Shown: positions 1 to 8,907, counted from the stretch's first letter. The stretch is 19,285 nucleotides of DNA from Lachnospiraceae bacterium UBA4381 (GCA_002391105.1 DGRT01000105.1:1-19285), one strand, 5' to 3'. The notes: generated from the sequence alone by a model not told the origin. Translations and numbers: made by a program.

Positions 1-256
1 ATCGCGTATAAGCTACGAATTGCTCTAAAATGTACCCATAAAAATGGGCACATGTCCTCTCATAAATTCAATAAAGTCTTTTATACCTTTGACACTAACA
101 TTCCTTAATCACGATTATTACTCTATCATCTTCTCAGATATTATTCTACTGTTTTTTACTATTTTTGTTGTTTTTTTAACAATATGTCTATCTGCTTTTT
201 TTCCCTTTTGAATTAAGACTTTCTCCCCTTCAAAGCCAAAGCCGTGCTAATACTTT
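1..256. other. non-coding, T-rich upstream region
   Basis: I see no credible gene here. The stretch from about 150 to 230 is strongly T-rich on the + strand. An imperfect inverted repeat lies at 30-53 (ATGTaCCCA, six-base loop, TGGGcACAT), but it has no useful T-run after it, so I do not call it a terminator. TTGACA at 89-94 has a weak -10 partner (GATTAT, 113-118, 18-bp spacer). This could be a secondary promoter, but it would give a leader of about 210 bases. Confidence 0.5.
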
Positions 257-285
257 TTGACCTCCGGCTAATCTTATGTTACACT
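257..285 (+). promoter_or_regulatory. extended -10 promoter of the membrane-protein gene
   Basis: A -35 box TTGACC (257-262) is followed after 17 bp by TACACT (280-285). TG stands one base upstream of the -10 (277-278), giving an extended -10. Transcription would start near 292, about 44 bases before the ATG at 336. The upstream in-frame ATG at 276 would then lie inside the promoter, which supports the downstream start. The call is from sequence inspection only. Confidence 0.55.
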
Positions 286-335
286 CTTTTCGTTTATTAT
301 TTGGGATTCAATACAGATTTCGTAAAGGAGATATT

Positions 336-1574
336 ATGAATACAGTATATTCAGATATCAAAAAATCAGCCGTGAGGGCGCGTCTTATTCCGGGAATAGC
401 ATGTATCATTATTGGACTTCTCGTAACGATCTTTTTAAATGTTCATCTTTTTACCTATATATTCAGTACAAAGCCGGATGTATTCTCTATTCCCAGTACT
501 GAGTATAAAAAGGGAAAATGGTATAGCTGCGATAACAATCTTCTCTATGGCTACTATGCCTCTGATTCTGATGGACGTTATTATCTGACCGCCACGGCAG
601 ATGGCAAGTATATGGGCTTCTATGTCTATAACAAGGATGTAGAAGATGCCGAAAGCATAACAGATGATACCTATAGTTATCTGGATGGTGAGACTAAGGA
701 TTTTTCACAGCTTTATCTGACAGGTAAAGGCTATATAGATGAAATGGATAATACAGAGAAGAGATACTTCAAGAATTATTTTGAGTATGATGGCGCCAGC
801 ATTGAAGACTATGATGTATGCTACTATACCTTCCGTCTGACAAGCTTTGGAAATCTGCTGCTTAAGGATAATGGTCATGCACATCCGGTATATATGATCA
901 TTGGTATTCTCATTATGGTAGTCGGAGTATATTTTATAGTCCAGATATTTACCGGCGGATATAAGAAGGATTTTGAAAAAAGCCTCGCAACCTACGGCAT
1001 CCGGAAGGAAGCTATGGAACAGGATATGACTTATGCAAGAAAGTTTGAAAATGTATATCTCAGCACCAGATACATGTTTACTACCGGAATGACAAGTGCT
1101 GTATATCCATTTTCCGCTATAGTGTGGGCATATGTTTTACAGACCAATACACAGCATAAGATATATGGTGTAATTCCGGCAGGAACCACCGTATCCTATC
1201 AGATAGTATTCTGGGACAGGAATAAACGCAAGATCAGCTTTAATGTAAAAAATGATGATGTGGCACATACTATATTACAGGAAATGAATTCACGTGCTCC
1301 TTACATCATCTATGGCTTTAGTGATGAGCTTGCCCGTGCAACAGATTCCGGAGAATTTAACTCACTCGTTGCGACTGTTGACCAGAGAAGAACAGAATAC
1401 GAACAGCATAACCTGGATATGACATCCGGCGTAATGAATTATAATCAGGAGGATACTCAGACACCTTGGTATTCTTCGACTTCTCAGGACATTTACGGTA
1501 ATTCAGCTAACCCGCAGGACTATTATGGTAACTCAACTAATCCACAGGACCCTTACGGTAATTCACCGATGTAA
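336..1574 (+). CDS. two-span membrane protein with repetitive C-terminus, function unknown
   Basis: A 412-residue protein. I chose ATG 336 rather than the in-frame ATG at 276 because AAAGGAGA (324-331) is well placed and a likely promoter covers 257-285. A first transmembrane segment spans about residues 16-40. A polar, Tyr/Asp-rich region follows, probably outside the cell, then a second span at about 184-206. The rest is cytosolic, and about 240-335 reads like a small beta-rich domain (possibly PH-like, speculative). The last 27 residues are a Y-G-N-S-x-N-P-Q-D repeat with a 10-residue period. The 3' end overlaps the convergent EamA gene by 38 bp. I do not recognise a characterised family. 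It may be one of the DUF-type membrane proteins common in Lachnospiraceae. No role can be assigned. Confidence 0.85.
   Translation: MNTVYSDIKKSAVRARLIPGIACIIIGLLVTIFLNVHLFTYIFSTKPDVFSIPSTEYKKGKWYSCDNNLLYGYYASDSDGRYYLTATADGKYMGFYVYNKDVEDAESITDDTYSYLDGETKDFSQLYLTGKGYIDEMDNTEKRYFKNYFEYDGASIEDYDVCYYTFRLTSFGNLLLKDNGHAHPVYMIIGILIMVVGVYFIVQIFTGGYKKDFEKSLATYGIRKEAMEQDMTYARKFENVYLSTRYMFTTGMTSAVYPFSAIVWAYVLQTNTQHKIYGVIPAGTTVSYQIVFWDRNKRKISFNVKNDDVAHTILQEMNSRAPYIIYGFSDELARATDSGEFNSLVATVDQRRTEYEQHNLDMTSGVMNYNQEDTQTPWYSSTSQDIYGNSANPQDYYGNSTNPQDPYGNSPM
1491..1570 (+). repeat. 30-bp tandem repeat in coding sequence (10-residue unit)
   Basis: Units at 1491-1520 and 1521-1550 and a partial one at 1551-1570 encode Y-G-N-S-x-N-P-Q-D units at the extreme C-terminus of the membrane protein. 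A weaker, earlier copy is visible around 1471-1490. The array also forms the 3' end of the opposing EamA gene. Confidence 0.8.
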
Positions 1575-2472
1575 TTCCAAGGGCTATAAAGATAAGTGCT
1601 GCCACATATCTTAGTCCCAGTCCTTCACCGAGAAGAAGTGCGGACAGAATCACACCGAATACCGGATTCATAAAACCATATATGGAAATCTTCGATACAT
1701 CATTTGTTCTAAGAAGTATTCCCCACAGGGTATAGGCAATACTTGATACCAGAGCAAGATAGAGAAGAACTACTGCCGCCTTCATATTCTGGTCGCTACC
1801 CGTACCGGATATGAAGGCGTTTTTTATTACACTCAATCTGTCAAACGGGATACTCACCAGAAACATCGTGAGCCCGCCCATCATAAACTGGTAACCGCTA
1901 AAAAGAACTGTGTCATGCTCTACGGAGTACCTTTTTATCAGAGTTGACGACACGCCATAGCATAGTGCAGATAGCATAACCAGACCATCACCCAGCAGAT
2001 TTATCTTCACTGATTCTCCGCTAAAATTAATGATCAGTACTCCAACAAAACCGAGGATACACCCCAGTATCTTCCTGAAAGTGAGAGCCTCCATCCTGAA
2101 TACAAGACTCGCTATAATGATAGCAAAAAAAGTAGTGAGACTATCTACAACTGCTGAGTTCACTCCCGTCGTATGGGCTATTCCGATATAAAAGAAGATA
2201 TACTGTCCTATAGTCTGAAAAGAGCTCAGGATAAATATCTTCCCAAGCTCCTCCCGATGTGGAAAGAGAAACTGCTTTCTCAAAAAACTGCTTATTATAA
2301 TTACAAATACTCCTGCCAGAAAGAATCTGATACCTGCAAATGCTACGATGCTCCAGGTATCTCCTTCATCTATATTCCATAACTGATATCCTATCTTAAT
2401 CACGGGAAATGCACTTCCCCATAAGAAACAGCACAGCATGGCTCCGGCAAAAGTAAGAATACTTTTCTTCAT
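1537..2472 (-). CDS. EamA/DMT-family transporter
   Basis: A 311-residue, highly hydrophobic protein with the layout of the drug/metabolite transporter superfamily: two EamA repeats of about five spans each. The N-terminal sequence, with FLWGSAFPVIKIG near residue 20, and the second-repeat sequence YGFMNPVFGVILSALLLGE near residue 275 are typical. It should exchange small metabolites across the cytoplasmic membrane. The substrate cannot be read from sequence. It is probably translated from the same mRNA as the lipoprotein gene, whose stop lies 12 bp upstream; an AGAAAGAG ribosome binding site falls at the end of that gene and in the gap. Its last 12 codons lie inside the repeat array of the convergent gene, so its C-terminus may be lineage-specific. 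Confidence 0.9.
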   Translation of the reverse strand: MKKSILTFAGAMLCCFLWGSAFPVIKIGYQLWNIDEGDTWSIVAFAGIRFFLAGVFVIIISSFLRKQFLFPHREELGKIFILSSFQTIGQYIFFYIGIAHTTGVNSAVVDSLTTFFAIIIASLVFRMEALTFRKILGCILGFVGVLIINFSGESVKINLLGDGLVMLSALCYGVSSTLIKRYSVEHDTVLFSGYQFMMGGLTMFLVSIPFDRLSVIKNAFISGTGSDQNMKAAVVLLYLALVSSIAYTLWGILLRTNDVSKISIYGFMNPVFGVILSALLLGEGLGLRYVAALIFIALGITSVNYRKGPVD

Positions 2473-2484
2473 GTTCTACTCTTT

Positions 2485-4317
2485 CTAGCCGGCAAAAAGC
2501 GTTCCGTCAAATACTTCTTCAAGGTCCATACCATTTACCTTATGTGGCCACTGTGAATCATCTACGTTTACTCTTGCCAGTCTTCCGTCCGATAATTTAA
2601 AATCCACATAGGTCTCATTATCCGACTTATATGGAACAAAGGCTGATCCACTCTTTATAGTATCGCTTCCGGTTACATTTCCCTCTTCATCTACTATTTC
2701 TACATCCAGATCCATCCTGGAAGTAAGTGTGATCTCCGTGTAGGAGCTGAAGGCCTTATCTACCGGCTCTATAACTCCGCTATCCCCTATCCTGCAGGCT
2801 CTTACTCCATCATAGGTGCTCACAAGATTCATCCTGTTCGAGATATAGAAATAATCCGGATTATATACGCAGGGTCTTGGAGTTGTATAGTAGCCTTCTC
2901 CATATTCGTAGCTTCCATCTGCCGAGGTAAAAGCACCACTCTGCTCTCCAAGGTCGATGATGTCATCACCTGTCAGCTCATACTGGAAGATATTATGATA
3001 GTCATTATCACTGAGACTATCCAGTATCAGAAATACACTTCCATTCCTTCGGGCAATGTATATATCCATATCATAATCATAATACTCAACTACCTTAGTC
3101 TCATTTCCGGCAGTTATTTCAAAGCTCGTGTTGTATGAATACTCATATTCCTCATTATACTCAGAATTTATCATTACATTTATATAATCAAGTGAACCAT
3201 CACCATCCAGATCAGTAAACATTGACTGTGTCTTAACTACCCAGTCATCAGTTTCAGCTCCATAGCCCTTATTAAAAAGATCGGGAAATATATCATATCT
3301 TAACTCAAGTGTCTGCTGACCTTCAGCAAATGAGGCGAGATGATAAGGATTAAAGTAAAGCTTCAGACTCTCAGGACCCATGGTCCAGTTAAGGCTGTTC
3401 TCATCATCAAAGGCTTCATTGAATATATCTACTGTATAGTCCTCCTCCATCATAACAGGATAATCTCTGCTAAATATCTCCCTGGCAGCAGTTCTAAGAT
3501 CCTCCATACTGCTTACTATATCTGTAAGGCTAAGTCTCTTTCCTGTCTCTGCATCATATGTATAGCCGGTATTTCCATAGTATGCATGGGCGCCGCCATA
3601 ATAGCTTGTAAAGAAAACCTCTATACTAAGAAGCTTATCGTCAAGTCTGGTAATACTGGCGGAGTTCTTATCAAAAAACTCTGAAAAATACTCCGACTCT
3701 TCAGCCATCTGCTTTGCATCCCGTACTGCCTCGTCAAAGCTATGTTCAATAGACTGACCCGGTCCCAGCAGGACTGCCTCTGTTTCTTTATTAAAATCAT
3801 CAATGGCTTTGCTGAGTCCGGGATAATACTTTCTGGTTGTATCACTCAGGATAAAGGTTTCATATTCCACAGAATACAGATTATTATAGGTATCCTCTTC
3901 TGTCTCATATCTGTTATATAACTTCTTGCTGATTACCGGTCCTTCCTGCGGAAGCTCTGATGCATTAGTCTCCTCCTTCGGGCTGTCCTCTTCATCTGAA
4001 GTGCCGGAACTGCTTTCACTTTTGTCCTCTTCACCCGGAGCTTCTGCTTTATTATCCCCGTTATCGCCCTTGCCGGTTAGTGTGTCATTATCCCTGCTAT
4101 CCTCTGAGCCGGAGACTGCATCTGCTTCCTCCTCATCTGAGACGGATTCATTATTATCCTTGTCATCTGAGCCGGTATCATCATTCTCGTCTCTCTCATA
4201 GCCCTGACGGTCTGAAGCATCTGAGCTTCCTCCTATACCGCAGGCTGAAGCACCCATAAGTAATGATAAGGATAATATAACTGCAAGTATGCTTTTTCCA
4301 TTTATATATTTTCTCAT
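2485..4317 (-). CDS. lipoprotein with acidic linker and DUF3298 (RsiV-like) domain
   Basis: A 610-residue surface lipoprotein. The signal peptide ends in a lipobox (MGASAC) with Cys26 as the predicted lipidation site. Residues about 28-130 are an unstructured Asp/Glu/Ser linker that would hold the domain away from the membrane. A DUF3298-type domain follows, recognisable from YYGGAHAYYGNTGYTYD and TGKRLSLTDIV at about 236-265. This is the fold found in RsiV, where it binds lysozyme. Further on, DLDGDGSLD (about 367-375) resembles a calcium-binding loop. I chose ATG 4317 over the in-frame TTG at 4323 because AAGGA then has about 10-bp spacing rather than 4. It lies between the dehydrogenase and EamA genes with 12-18 bp gaps. 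No anti-sigma segment is present, so RsiV-like signalling is not implied. Confidence 0.85.
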   Translation of the reverse strand: MRKYINGKSILAVILSLSLLMGASACGIGGSSDASDRQGYERDENDDTGSDDKDNNESVSDEEEADAVSGSEDSRDNDTLTGKGDNGDNKAEAPGEEDKSESSSGTSDEEDSPKEETNASELPQEGPVISKKLYNRYETEEDTYNNLYSVEYETFILSDTTRKYYPGLSKAIDDFNKETEAVLLGPGQSIEHSFDEAVRDAKQMAEESEYFSEFFDKNSASITRLDDKLLSIEVFFTSYYGGAHAYYGNTGYTYDAETGKRLSLTDIVSSMEDLRTAAREIFSRDYPVMMEEDYTVDIFNEAFDDENSLNWTMGPESLKLYFNPYHLASFAEGQQTLELRYDIFPDLFNKGYGAETDDWVVKTQSMFTDLDGDGSLDYINVMINSEYNEEYEYSYNTSFEITAGNETKVVEYYDYDMDIYIARRNGSVFLILDSLSDNDYHNIFQYELTGDDIIDLGEQSGAFTSADGSYEYGEGYYTTPRPCVYNPDYFYISNRMNLVSTYDGVRACRIGDSGVIEPVDKAFSSYTEITLTSRMDLDVEIVDEEGNVTGSDTIKSGSAFVPYKSDNETYVDFKLSDGRLARVNVDDSQWPHKVNGMDLEEVFDGTLFAG

Positions 4318-4335
4318 ATACAATCATTCCTTTAT

Positions 4336-5526
4336 TTATGAAACTATATCCTCCAGCACCTCACGGTTAACCATATAAGGAACCTTATCTATTCTTGCCT
4401 GATCCCTAAGTATATCCTTTATGGAGTTCTCCACTATGATGCCGTAATCAGTTTCGCTTATTCTGCCTATATCACATACATTTCCAAGGAAATATCTGAA
4501 ATCATCCAGATCATCAAAGTCCATAGCCATAAGCAGCTTCTTCTGTGTATCTTCGTCTGCATATTTCATAAATCCCGGCTGAAATATACCTGTTGCCGGA
4601 CCATGCTTTATCCCTGCCTGATAGGTCAGCCTGTAGCTTAGAGCATGCGGAAGTGAAGTACCGGTCACAGCTATAGCTTCTCCTGCAATATTGGAAGCTC
4701 TCAGCATATCTGAAAGAAGCTTTAGATCAGTTATCTTATCGGCTGCTGCCTTCTCAGGATCAGAGGTTCTTCTGACAAAATCAGATACATTTCCTATATG
4801 CTCATCCTTCGTATAGCCAACTCTTTTTTCTCCCAGTATTACATGCTTTCCCCGGCTCCATATCTTAAGTCCCTCCAGCACCTTGGCTCTGGTAACTGCT
4901 GTAGCATTGGTATTGATATAACTCTCTATCAGATGTGACATGGCATCGATAGCCGTATCCCTGATTACAGAGTACGGAGCATACATCAGATATCTCGGAT
5001 CAAGAAGTGCGAGGGTTGGATAAACCTTATGTGGAAGACTCTTTTTGGTCTTCAGATCATGTCTGGTCAGAACCGCCACGCCTGTTACCTCAGAGCCCGT
5101 TCCGCAGGTTGTAGGTATGGCAACCACCGGATAAGCAAGTGTATATCCATTCTTATCACATCTTTCACGATTAGGCTTCTCATATAAGAATCTTTCAGTC
5201 TTATCACTGTTATATAAAAGTATGGAAACCGCCTTTGCTGCATCCATGGGAGAACCGCCACCGATTCCGATAACAAAGTCTGCTCCCTTACTGACACCTA
5301 TATCTCTTGCTTCCATAACAGTTTCTACAGAAGGATTCTCTTCTATTCTGTCATATATTACATATTCTGTTTCTGTATCCTGAAGAACCTTCTGAAGCTC
5401 CATCAGAGCACCGTTTCTTTTTGCCGAATGACGTCCTGTAACTATAAGAGCACGTCTTCCCAGTCTTGCTATAAGATTTGCGCTGTGAAGCACTGCATAT
5501 TCTTCATTTATTACTTCCGTAACCAT
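4336..5526 (-). CDS. iron-containing alcohol dehydrogenase family protein
   Basis: A 396-residue cytosolic group III alcohol dehydrogenase, normal in length. The nucleotide-binding motif GGGSPMDAAK is at 89-98 and the family motif AIPTTCGTGSE at 136-146. All four expected metal ligands are present: Asp194, His198, His294 and His308, with the same 4- and 14-residue spacings as in FucO-type enzymes. It is therefore probably an active NAD(P)-dependent alcohol/aldehyde oxidoreductase. Substrate (butanol, ethanol, propanediol or other) cannot be told from sequence. The ATG has an AAAGGGG site 12 bp upstream. It is the first gene of a probable three-gene operon with the lipoprotein and EamA genes, an unusual pairing for this enzyme. 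A divergent HTH regulator gene begins 260 bp away. Confidence 0.92.
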   Translation of the reverse strand: MVTEVINEEYAVLHSANLIARLGRRALIVTGRHSAKRNGALMELQKVLQDTETEYVIYDRIEENPSVETVMEARDIGVSKGADFVIGIGGGSPMDAAKAVSILLYNSDKTERFLYEKPNRERCDKNGYTLAYPVVAIPTTCGTGSEVTGVAVLTRHDLKTKKSLPHKVYPTLALLDPRYLMYAPYSVIRDTAIDAMSHLIESYINTNATAVTRAKVLEGLKIWSRGKHVILGEKRVGYTKDEHIGNVSDFVRRTSDPEKAAADKITDLKLLSDMLRASNIAGEAIAVTGTSLPHALSYRLTYQAGIKHGPATGIFQPGFMKYADEDTQKKLLMAMDFDDLDDFRYFLGNVCDIGRISETDYGIIVENSIKDILRDQARIDKVPYMVNREVLEDIVS

Positions 5527-5786
5527 TACTATCTATGTCCCCTTTGATTTAGTCTGACTGTCCCTTAACTTTACTATAAACCGATAACTATATACAAGAG
5601 AAAATTAAAACAGAAGCTGAATAACTGCCGGAACTACGCAGAACATTCTAATGCCGGAAATGTCAACTATAAAGTTGACCAGATGCAGCAATTTTGTAAC
5701 ACTCTGTTGTCATTATTGTCAACGTATCTTCTTTTCATTGACTAACATTATTTGTTTCGATTAGTATAATCATAGGAGGATCATTT
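5527..5786. promoter_or_regulatory. divergent intergenic region between dehydrogenase operon and HTH gene
   Basis: This 260-bp gap must hold the promoters of both divergent units. I could not settle either. On the + strand TTGACT (5738-5743) stands 21 bp from TATAAT (5765-5770), which is too far apart, and the TATAAT is so near the AGGAGG (5774-5779) that transcription would begin inside the ribosome binding site. On the minus strand TATAGT boxes (5573-5578, 5587-5592) lack good -35 partners. GTCAAC/GTTGAC half-sites recur at 5662-5679, 5718-5723 and 5738-5742. Confidence 0.5.
5662..5679. promoter_or_regulatory. perfect 7-4-7 palindrome, candidate operator
   Basis: GTCAACT (5662-5668) and AGTTGAC (5673-5679) are perfect inverted copies separated by ATAA. 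Partial copies follow as GTCAAC at 5718-5723 and TTGAC at 5738-5742, upstream of the tandem-HTH gene. The symmetry suits binding by a dimeric regulator. That the regulator is the adjacent HTH protein is inference. Confidence 0.5.
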
Positions 5787-7541
5787 ATGGACTTTAGTAT
5801 ATTACTTGACAACTACATCAAAGAAATCGGGTGTAACGCCAAAGAGCTTTCAATTGCATCCGGTATATCTGCTTCAGTCATAAGCCGATACAGGACCGGC
5901 GAAAGAGTTCCATCTGCCGATAGTGACATCGTAAAAAAACTTGCTGATGGCATCGCTGCCCTATCTGATAAAGACAGCACCAAAGTATATAATCAGATCA
6001 TCGATTCTCTGACTGCAAAAACCAGCATGGCAAAACAGGCATTCTACAAGGTTGATACTTTAGTCGAGCTGCTTGAGATAAAGCAATCCAATCTTGCCAA
6101 GGCCTTTAATTATGATGCTTCTTTTATATCCAGAGTGCTATCAGGTCAAAGACTTCCTGCTGATGTGAATGGCTTTCTACGGGATATATCAGATTATATT
6201 GCCAGCTACGCTATAGCTAACAACAAGCTTGATACTTTGAATGGTATTATTAATGTATTTCAGGATGAGAATCAGCCTACATTGCAGCTTAGTGATATAC
6301 TTTATAACTATTTTACTATAGACGAAACTCCAACTATGAGTTTTCTGAGTAAGATGGACAGCTTCGATCTGAATGAATTTATCGGCTCTATGCATTTTGA
6401 GGATATCAGTCTTCCCACCCCGTATCAGCTCCCATCGTCACGAATATATCATGGCATTTCAGAAATGAAGCAGGGTGAAATGGACTTTGTAAATATTACA
6501 GTCAGCTCCAGATCTATGGATGATGTATATCTCTACAGCGACATGTCCATGAATGATATGGCAGATGAGAGCTTTACAAAGAATTACATGATAGGGCTTG
6601 CCCTCATGATAAAAAAGGGACTTCATATTCACATTATACATACACTGAACAGACCTATAGATGAGATATTTATAGGGCTCCGTGCCTGGGTTCCTGTATA
6701 TATGACCGGTCAGGTTACCCCTTACTATTTTGATGGATACAGCGACAACGTATTTACCCATCTTAATTATTCCTCCGGAGCCGTTGCGCTCACCGGAAGC
6801 GGACTTACCGGACTTAGAAATCATGGGATGTATTACATAACAAAAAACAAGGAAGAGCTTGCTTATTACCGCAGAAAATCTCTGGATATGATAGATAAGG
6901 CTACTCCGCTAATGGAAACCTATACCATAAAAAACCAGGATGATTTCTATAAGAAAAGGGATGAGGTATTAGATAAAACCGGCAGGATAACCCATATACT
7001 TAATATTCCTCCTCTTACAACGCTAAGTGATGAGCTTATTTCTGAAATACTGGATGAATACTGCTCAACTCCTGATTATAAAGGGCCTTCCCGCGAGAAG
7101 CTTTTTAATGATTTCAAGGCTTCCATAGAAGAAGAAAGAAGGATACTTGAGAGAACCAGAAACAAATGCCAGATTCTGCAAAACATCAACATTATTTCTA
7201 AGGAAGAATTTGGTAACTCTCCTGTACACCTGTCCCTTGGAACAAGCTTTCTGGAGTACAGTATTCCATATAGCTATGAAACCTACAGGAAGCACATCGC
7301 GCTTACTAATGAATATGCACAAAGACATGACTATATAAAGCTGACTAATTCCGGAAATCAGGTATTTAAAAAGATTCAGATCATGTTCGGTTCATATGAT
7401 ACGAAAAATGAAAAAGCTTCTACCAACGGATCAGAAACAAACTATGACTGGGTTCTGATAATTAAAAGCATATCCCCAAATATCTGTTTCTTTATAGAAC
7501 ATCCGGCATTGGTAAAAGCTTTATCCAAGCTGAGTATATAA
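5787..7541 (+). CDS. large cytosolic protein with two N-terminal HTH modules, function unknown
   Basis: A 584-residue protein with no signal peptide or membrane span, starting at ATG 5787 behind a strong AGGAGG. The N-terminus carries two Cro/XRE-like helix-turn-helix segments, at about 18-40 (SGISASVISRYRTGERVPS) and 100-122 (NYDASFISRVLSGQRLPA). They share the pattern D/S-A-S-x-I-S-R-x-x-x-G-x-R-x-P and are each followed by a helical stretch, so they look like an internal duplication. The remaining 450 or so residues match no family I can name. They are mixed alpha/beta with few charged clusters and could be a sensor domain. It is divergent from the dehydrogenase operon and ends 7 bp from the convergent permease gene. 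A DNA-binding regulator is likely; its ligand and targets are unknown. Confidence 0.8.
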   Translation: MDFSILLDNYIKEIGCNAKELSIASGISASVISRYRTGERVPSADSDIVKKLADGIAALSDKDSTKVYNQIIDSLTAKTSMAKQAFYKVDTLVELLEIKQSNLAKAFNYDASFISRVLSGQRLPADVNGFLRDISDYIASYAIANNKLDTLNGIINVFQDENQPTLQLSDILYNYFTIDETPTMSFLSKMDSFDLNEFIGSMHFEDISLPTPYQLPSSRIYHGISEMKQGEMDFVNITVSSRSMDDVYLYSDMSMNDMADESFTKNYMIGLALMIKKGLHIHIIHTLNRPIDEIFIGLRAWVPVYMTGQVTPYYFDGYSDNVFTHLNYSSGAVALTGSGLTGLRNHGMYYITKNKEELAYYRRKSLDMIDKATPLMETYTIKNQDDFYKKRDEVLDKTGRITHILNIPPLTTLSDELISEILDEYCSTPDYKGPSREKLFNDFKASIEEERRILERTRNKCQILQNINIISKEEFGNSPVHLSLGTSFLEYSIPYSYETYRKHIALTNEYAQRHDYIKLTNSGNQVFKKIQIMFGSYDTKNEKASTNGSETNYDWVLIIKSISPNICFFIEHPALVKALSKLSI

Positions 7542-7548
7542 AACGTAT

Positions 7549-8907
7549 TTACATTGTCATTCCTTCCAACGGCTTTATCTTTGTAGCCCATCTGGTTGGA
7601 AATACACTGGCAAGTATTGCCACAACAACTGATATAATGATCGCAGTAAGTATAAGCCATGGCGGAGTGTTCATAATATATGAGCCCTCTGCCATTTCCA
7701 TCATCTGAACAAGCTTTTTGTTTATAAAAAGTCCTGCCAGCATAGACAGAAGCACGCCCAGTACACCGCCTGTAAATCCCAGAAATGCTGATTCAAAGAA
7801 AAACATAAAGCTTATATCATCCGAGTCCGCTCCCAGCATCTTTAGAAGCGATATCTCACGAATTCGATCATAAACAGCCGTCATCATAGTATTGATTATT
7901 CCTATAATTGCAACAACTGCCGCAATCGATCCTACGATTCCCAGAATGAGCTGCATCGTGCCTACAGTTTTATTCACACTTTTCAGCATTTCCAGATTAT
8001 TCTCGACTCTGTAGCCCATATCACTGATAACCTTTGAAACATGCTCAACATTCTGGGTATTATCAACCCGGACTATTATATAGGAATATATCCATTCATT
8101 ATAAGGCTGGTTGTTCTTATCCAGTGGCTGTCCGGGTATCTTTCCATCCACAGACATTCTTTTCAGAAATACCTTGAGAGTATCTATATCCGTATAGATA
8201 TTATAGTCATATTCGTTACTTATTTCTCCTACCACGTCCAGCTTAAAGGTCTTGGTATTATCCTGTTCTTCTTCCTCTTCAGGCTCTATCTTCTCTGCAT
8301 CTGTAGCTGTTGCAGTATCCTCTTTCTTCTCTTCCTCTTCTTCCTTGTCCTCCTCAGGAAGTGAGATGGTAATATCTATCTTATTTCCGGCAAGTGCCTT
8401 TTCTTTATTAACGGATTTGCTGTATTCTACGAAGGTTTTTTCATTATAAAGTGTATTACGTACACCCTTTCCAAAAAGAAGCTCCGGTCTTGAACCGTTT
8501 TTTTTCGGAACCTTGCCCTCTATCTCGGCTGTCTCTGATAATACATTTATATAGTCCATAGATACTCCGGTAAGGTTTCCCCAGGTTATATATCCATTTA
8601 TCTTTCCATCACCACTTATATCAAGAACCGGATATGCTTCCTCAACATTATCTACACGACCAAGCTTTACAGCTACATCATCAGTAAGAAGGCGGTCCTT
8701 TCTTTTGTTACTCGTTGCATATACACGAATCTCTCTGGTACTTCCGCTCTTCTCAACCTGCTCGACCATGGATTCTCTGGCGCCCATTCCTGCAGTAAGC
8801 ATCGTGACCACAGACATTATACCGATCATGATTCCGATAATGGTAAGCACAGTCCTCAGCTTTCTCTGTTTTAAGTTTGCAAGACTAAGTTTTATAATAT
8901 AACCCAT
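7549..8907 (-). CDS. MacB-like ABC transporter permease
   Basis: A 452-residue permease of the MacB/FtsX type. One N-terminal span (about 19-41, following NLKQRKLRTVLTIIG) leads into an extracellular periplasmic-core-like domain. Three C-terminal spans follow at roughly 319-347, 364-392 and 416-436. The coupling region ISLLKMLGA between the first two of these is typical of the family. An acidic low-complexity insert (about 180-219, runs of Glu) lies in the extracellular domain, which is unusual. The start codon overlaps the stop of the upstream CARDB-like gene as TAATG, suggesting translational coupling. It has no ATPase of its own and probably shares the one encoded at 12665-13333. MacB-type systems move substrates or force across the membrane without a classical channel; the substrate here is unknown. 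Confidence 0.9.
   Translation of the reverse strand: MGYIIKLSLANLKQRKLRTVLTIIGIMIGIMSVVTMLTAGMGARESMVEQVEKSGSTREIRVYATSNKRKDRLLTDDVAVKLGRVDNVEEAYPVLDISGDGKINGYITWGNLTGVSMDYINVLSETAEIEGKVPKKNGSRPELLFGKGVRNTLYNEKTFVEYSKSVNKEKALAGNKIDITISLPEEDKEEEEEKKEDTATATDAEKIEPEEEEEQDNTKTFKLDVVGEISNEYDYNIYTDIDTLKVFLKRMSVDGKIPGQPLDKNNQPYNEWIYSYIIVRVDNTQNVEHVSKVISDMGYRVENNLEMLKSVNKTVGTMQLILGIVGSIAAVVAIIGIINTMMTAVYDRIREISLLKMLGADSDDISFMFFFESAFLGFTGGVLGVLLSMLAGLFINKKLVQMMEMAEGSYIMNTPPWLILTAIIISVVVAILASVFPTRWATKIKPLEGMTM

Noticed and set aside
30..53. Terminator hairpin near the left edge
   Set aside because: The stem has a mismatch and only a short T-run on the minus strand, where no gene would need it.
276..335. 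Upstream 20-codon extension of the first gene
   Set aside because: The ATG at 276 overlaps the likely extended -10 box and lacks a ribosome site, whereas ATG 336 has AAAGGAGA.
3926..4201. Ser-rich reading frame on the + strand
   Set aside because: It is the antisense of the acidic Asp/Glu/Ser linker of the lipoprotein. Its composition follows from the linker codons and it has no ribosome binding site.
5765..5770. TATAAT as the -10 box of the tandem-HTH gene
   Set aside because: The nearest TTGACT is 21 bp away, and transcription would start within the AGGAGG ribosome binding site.
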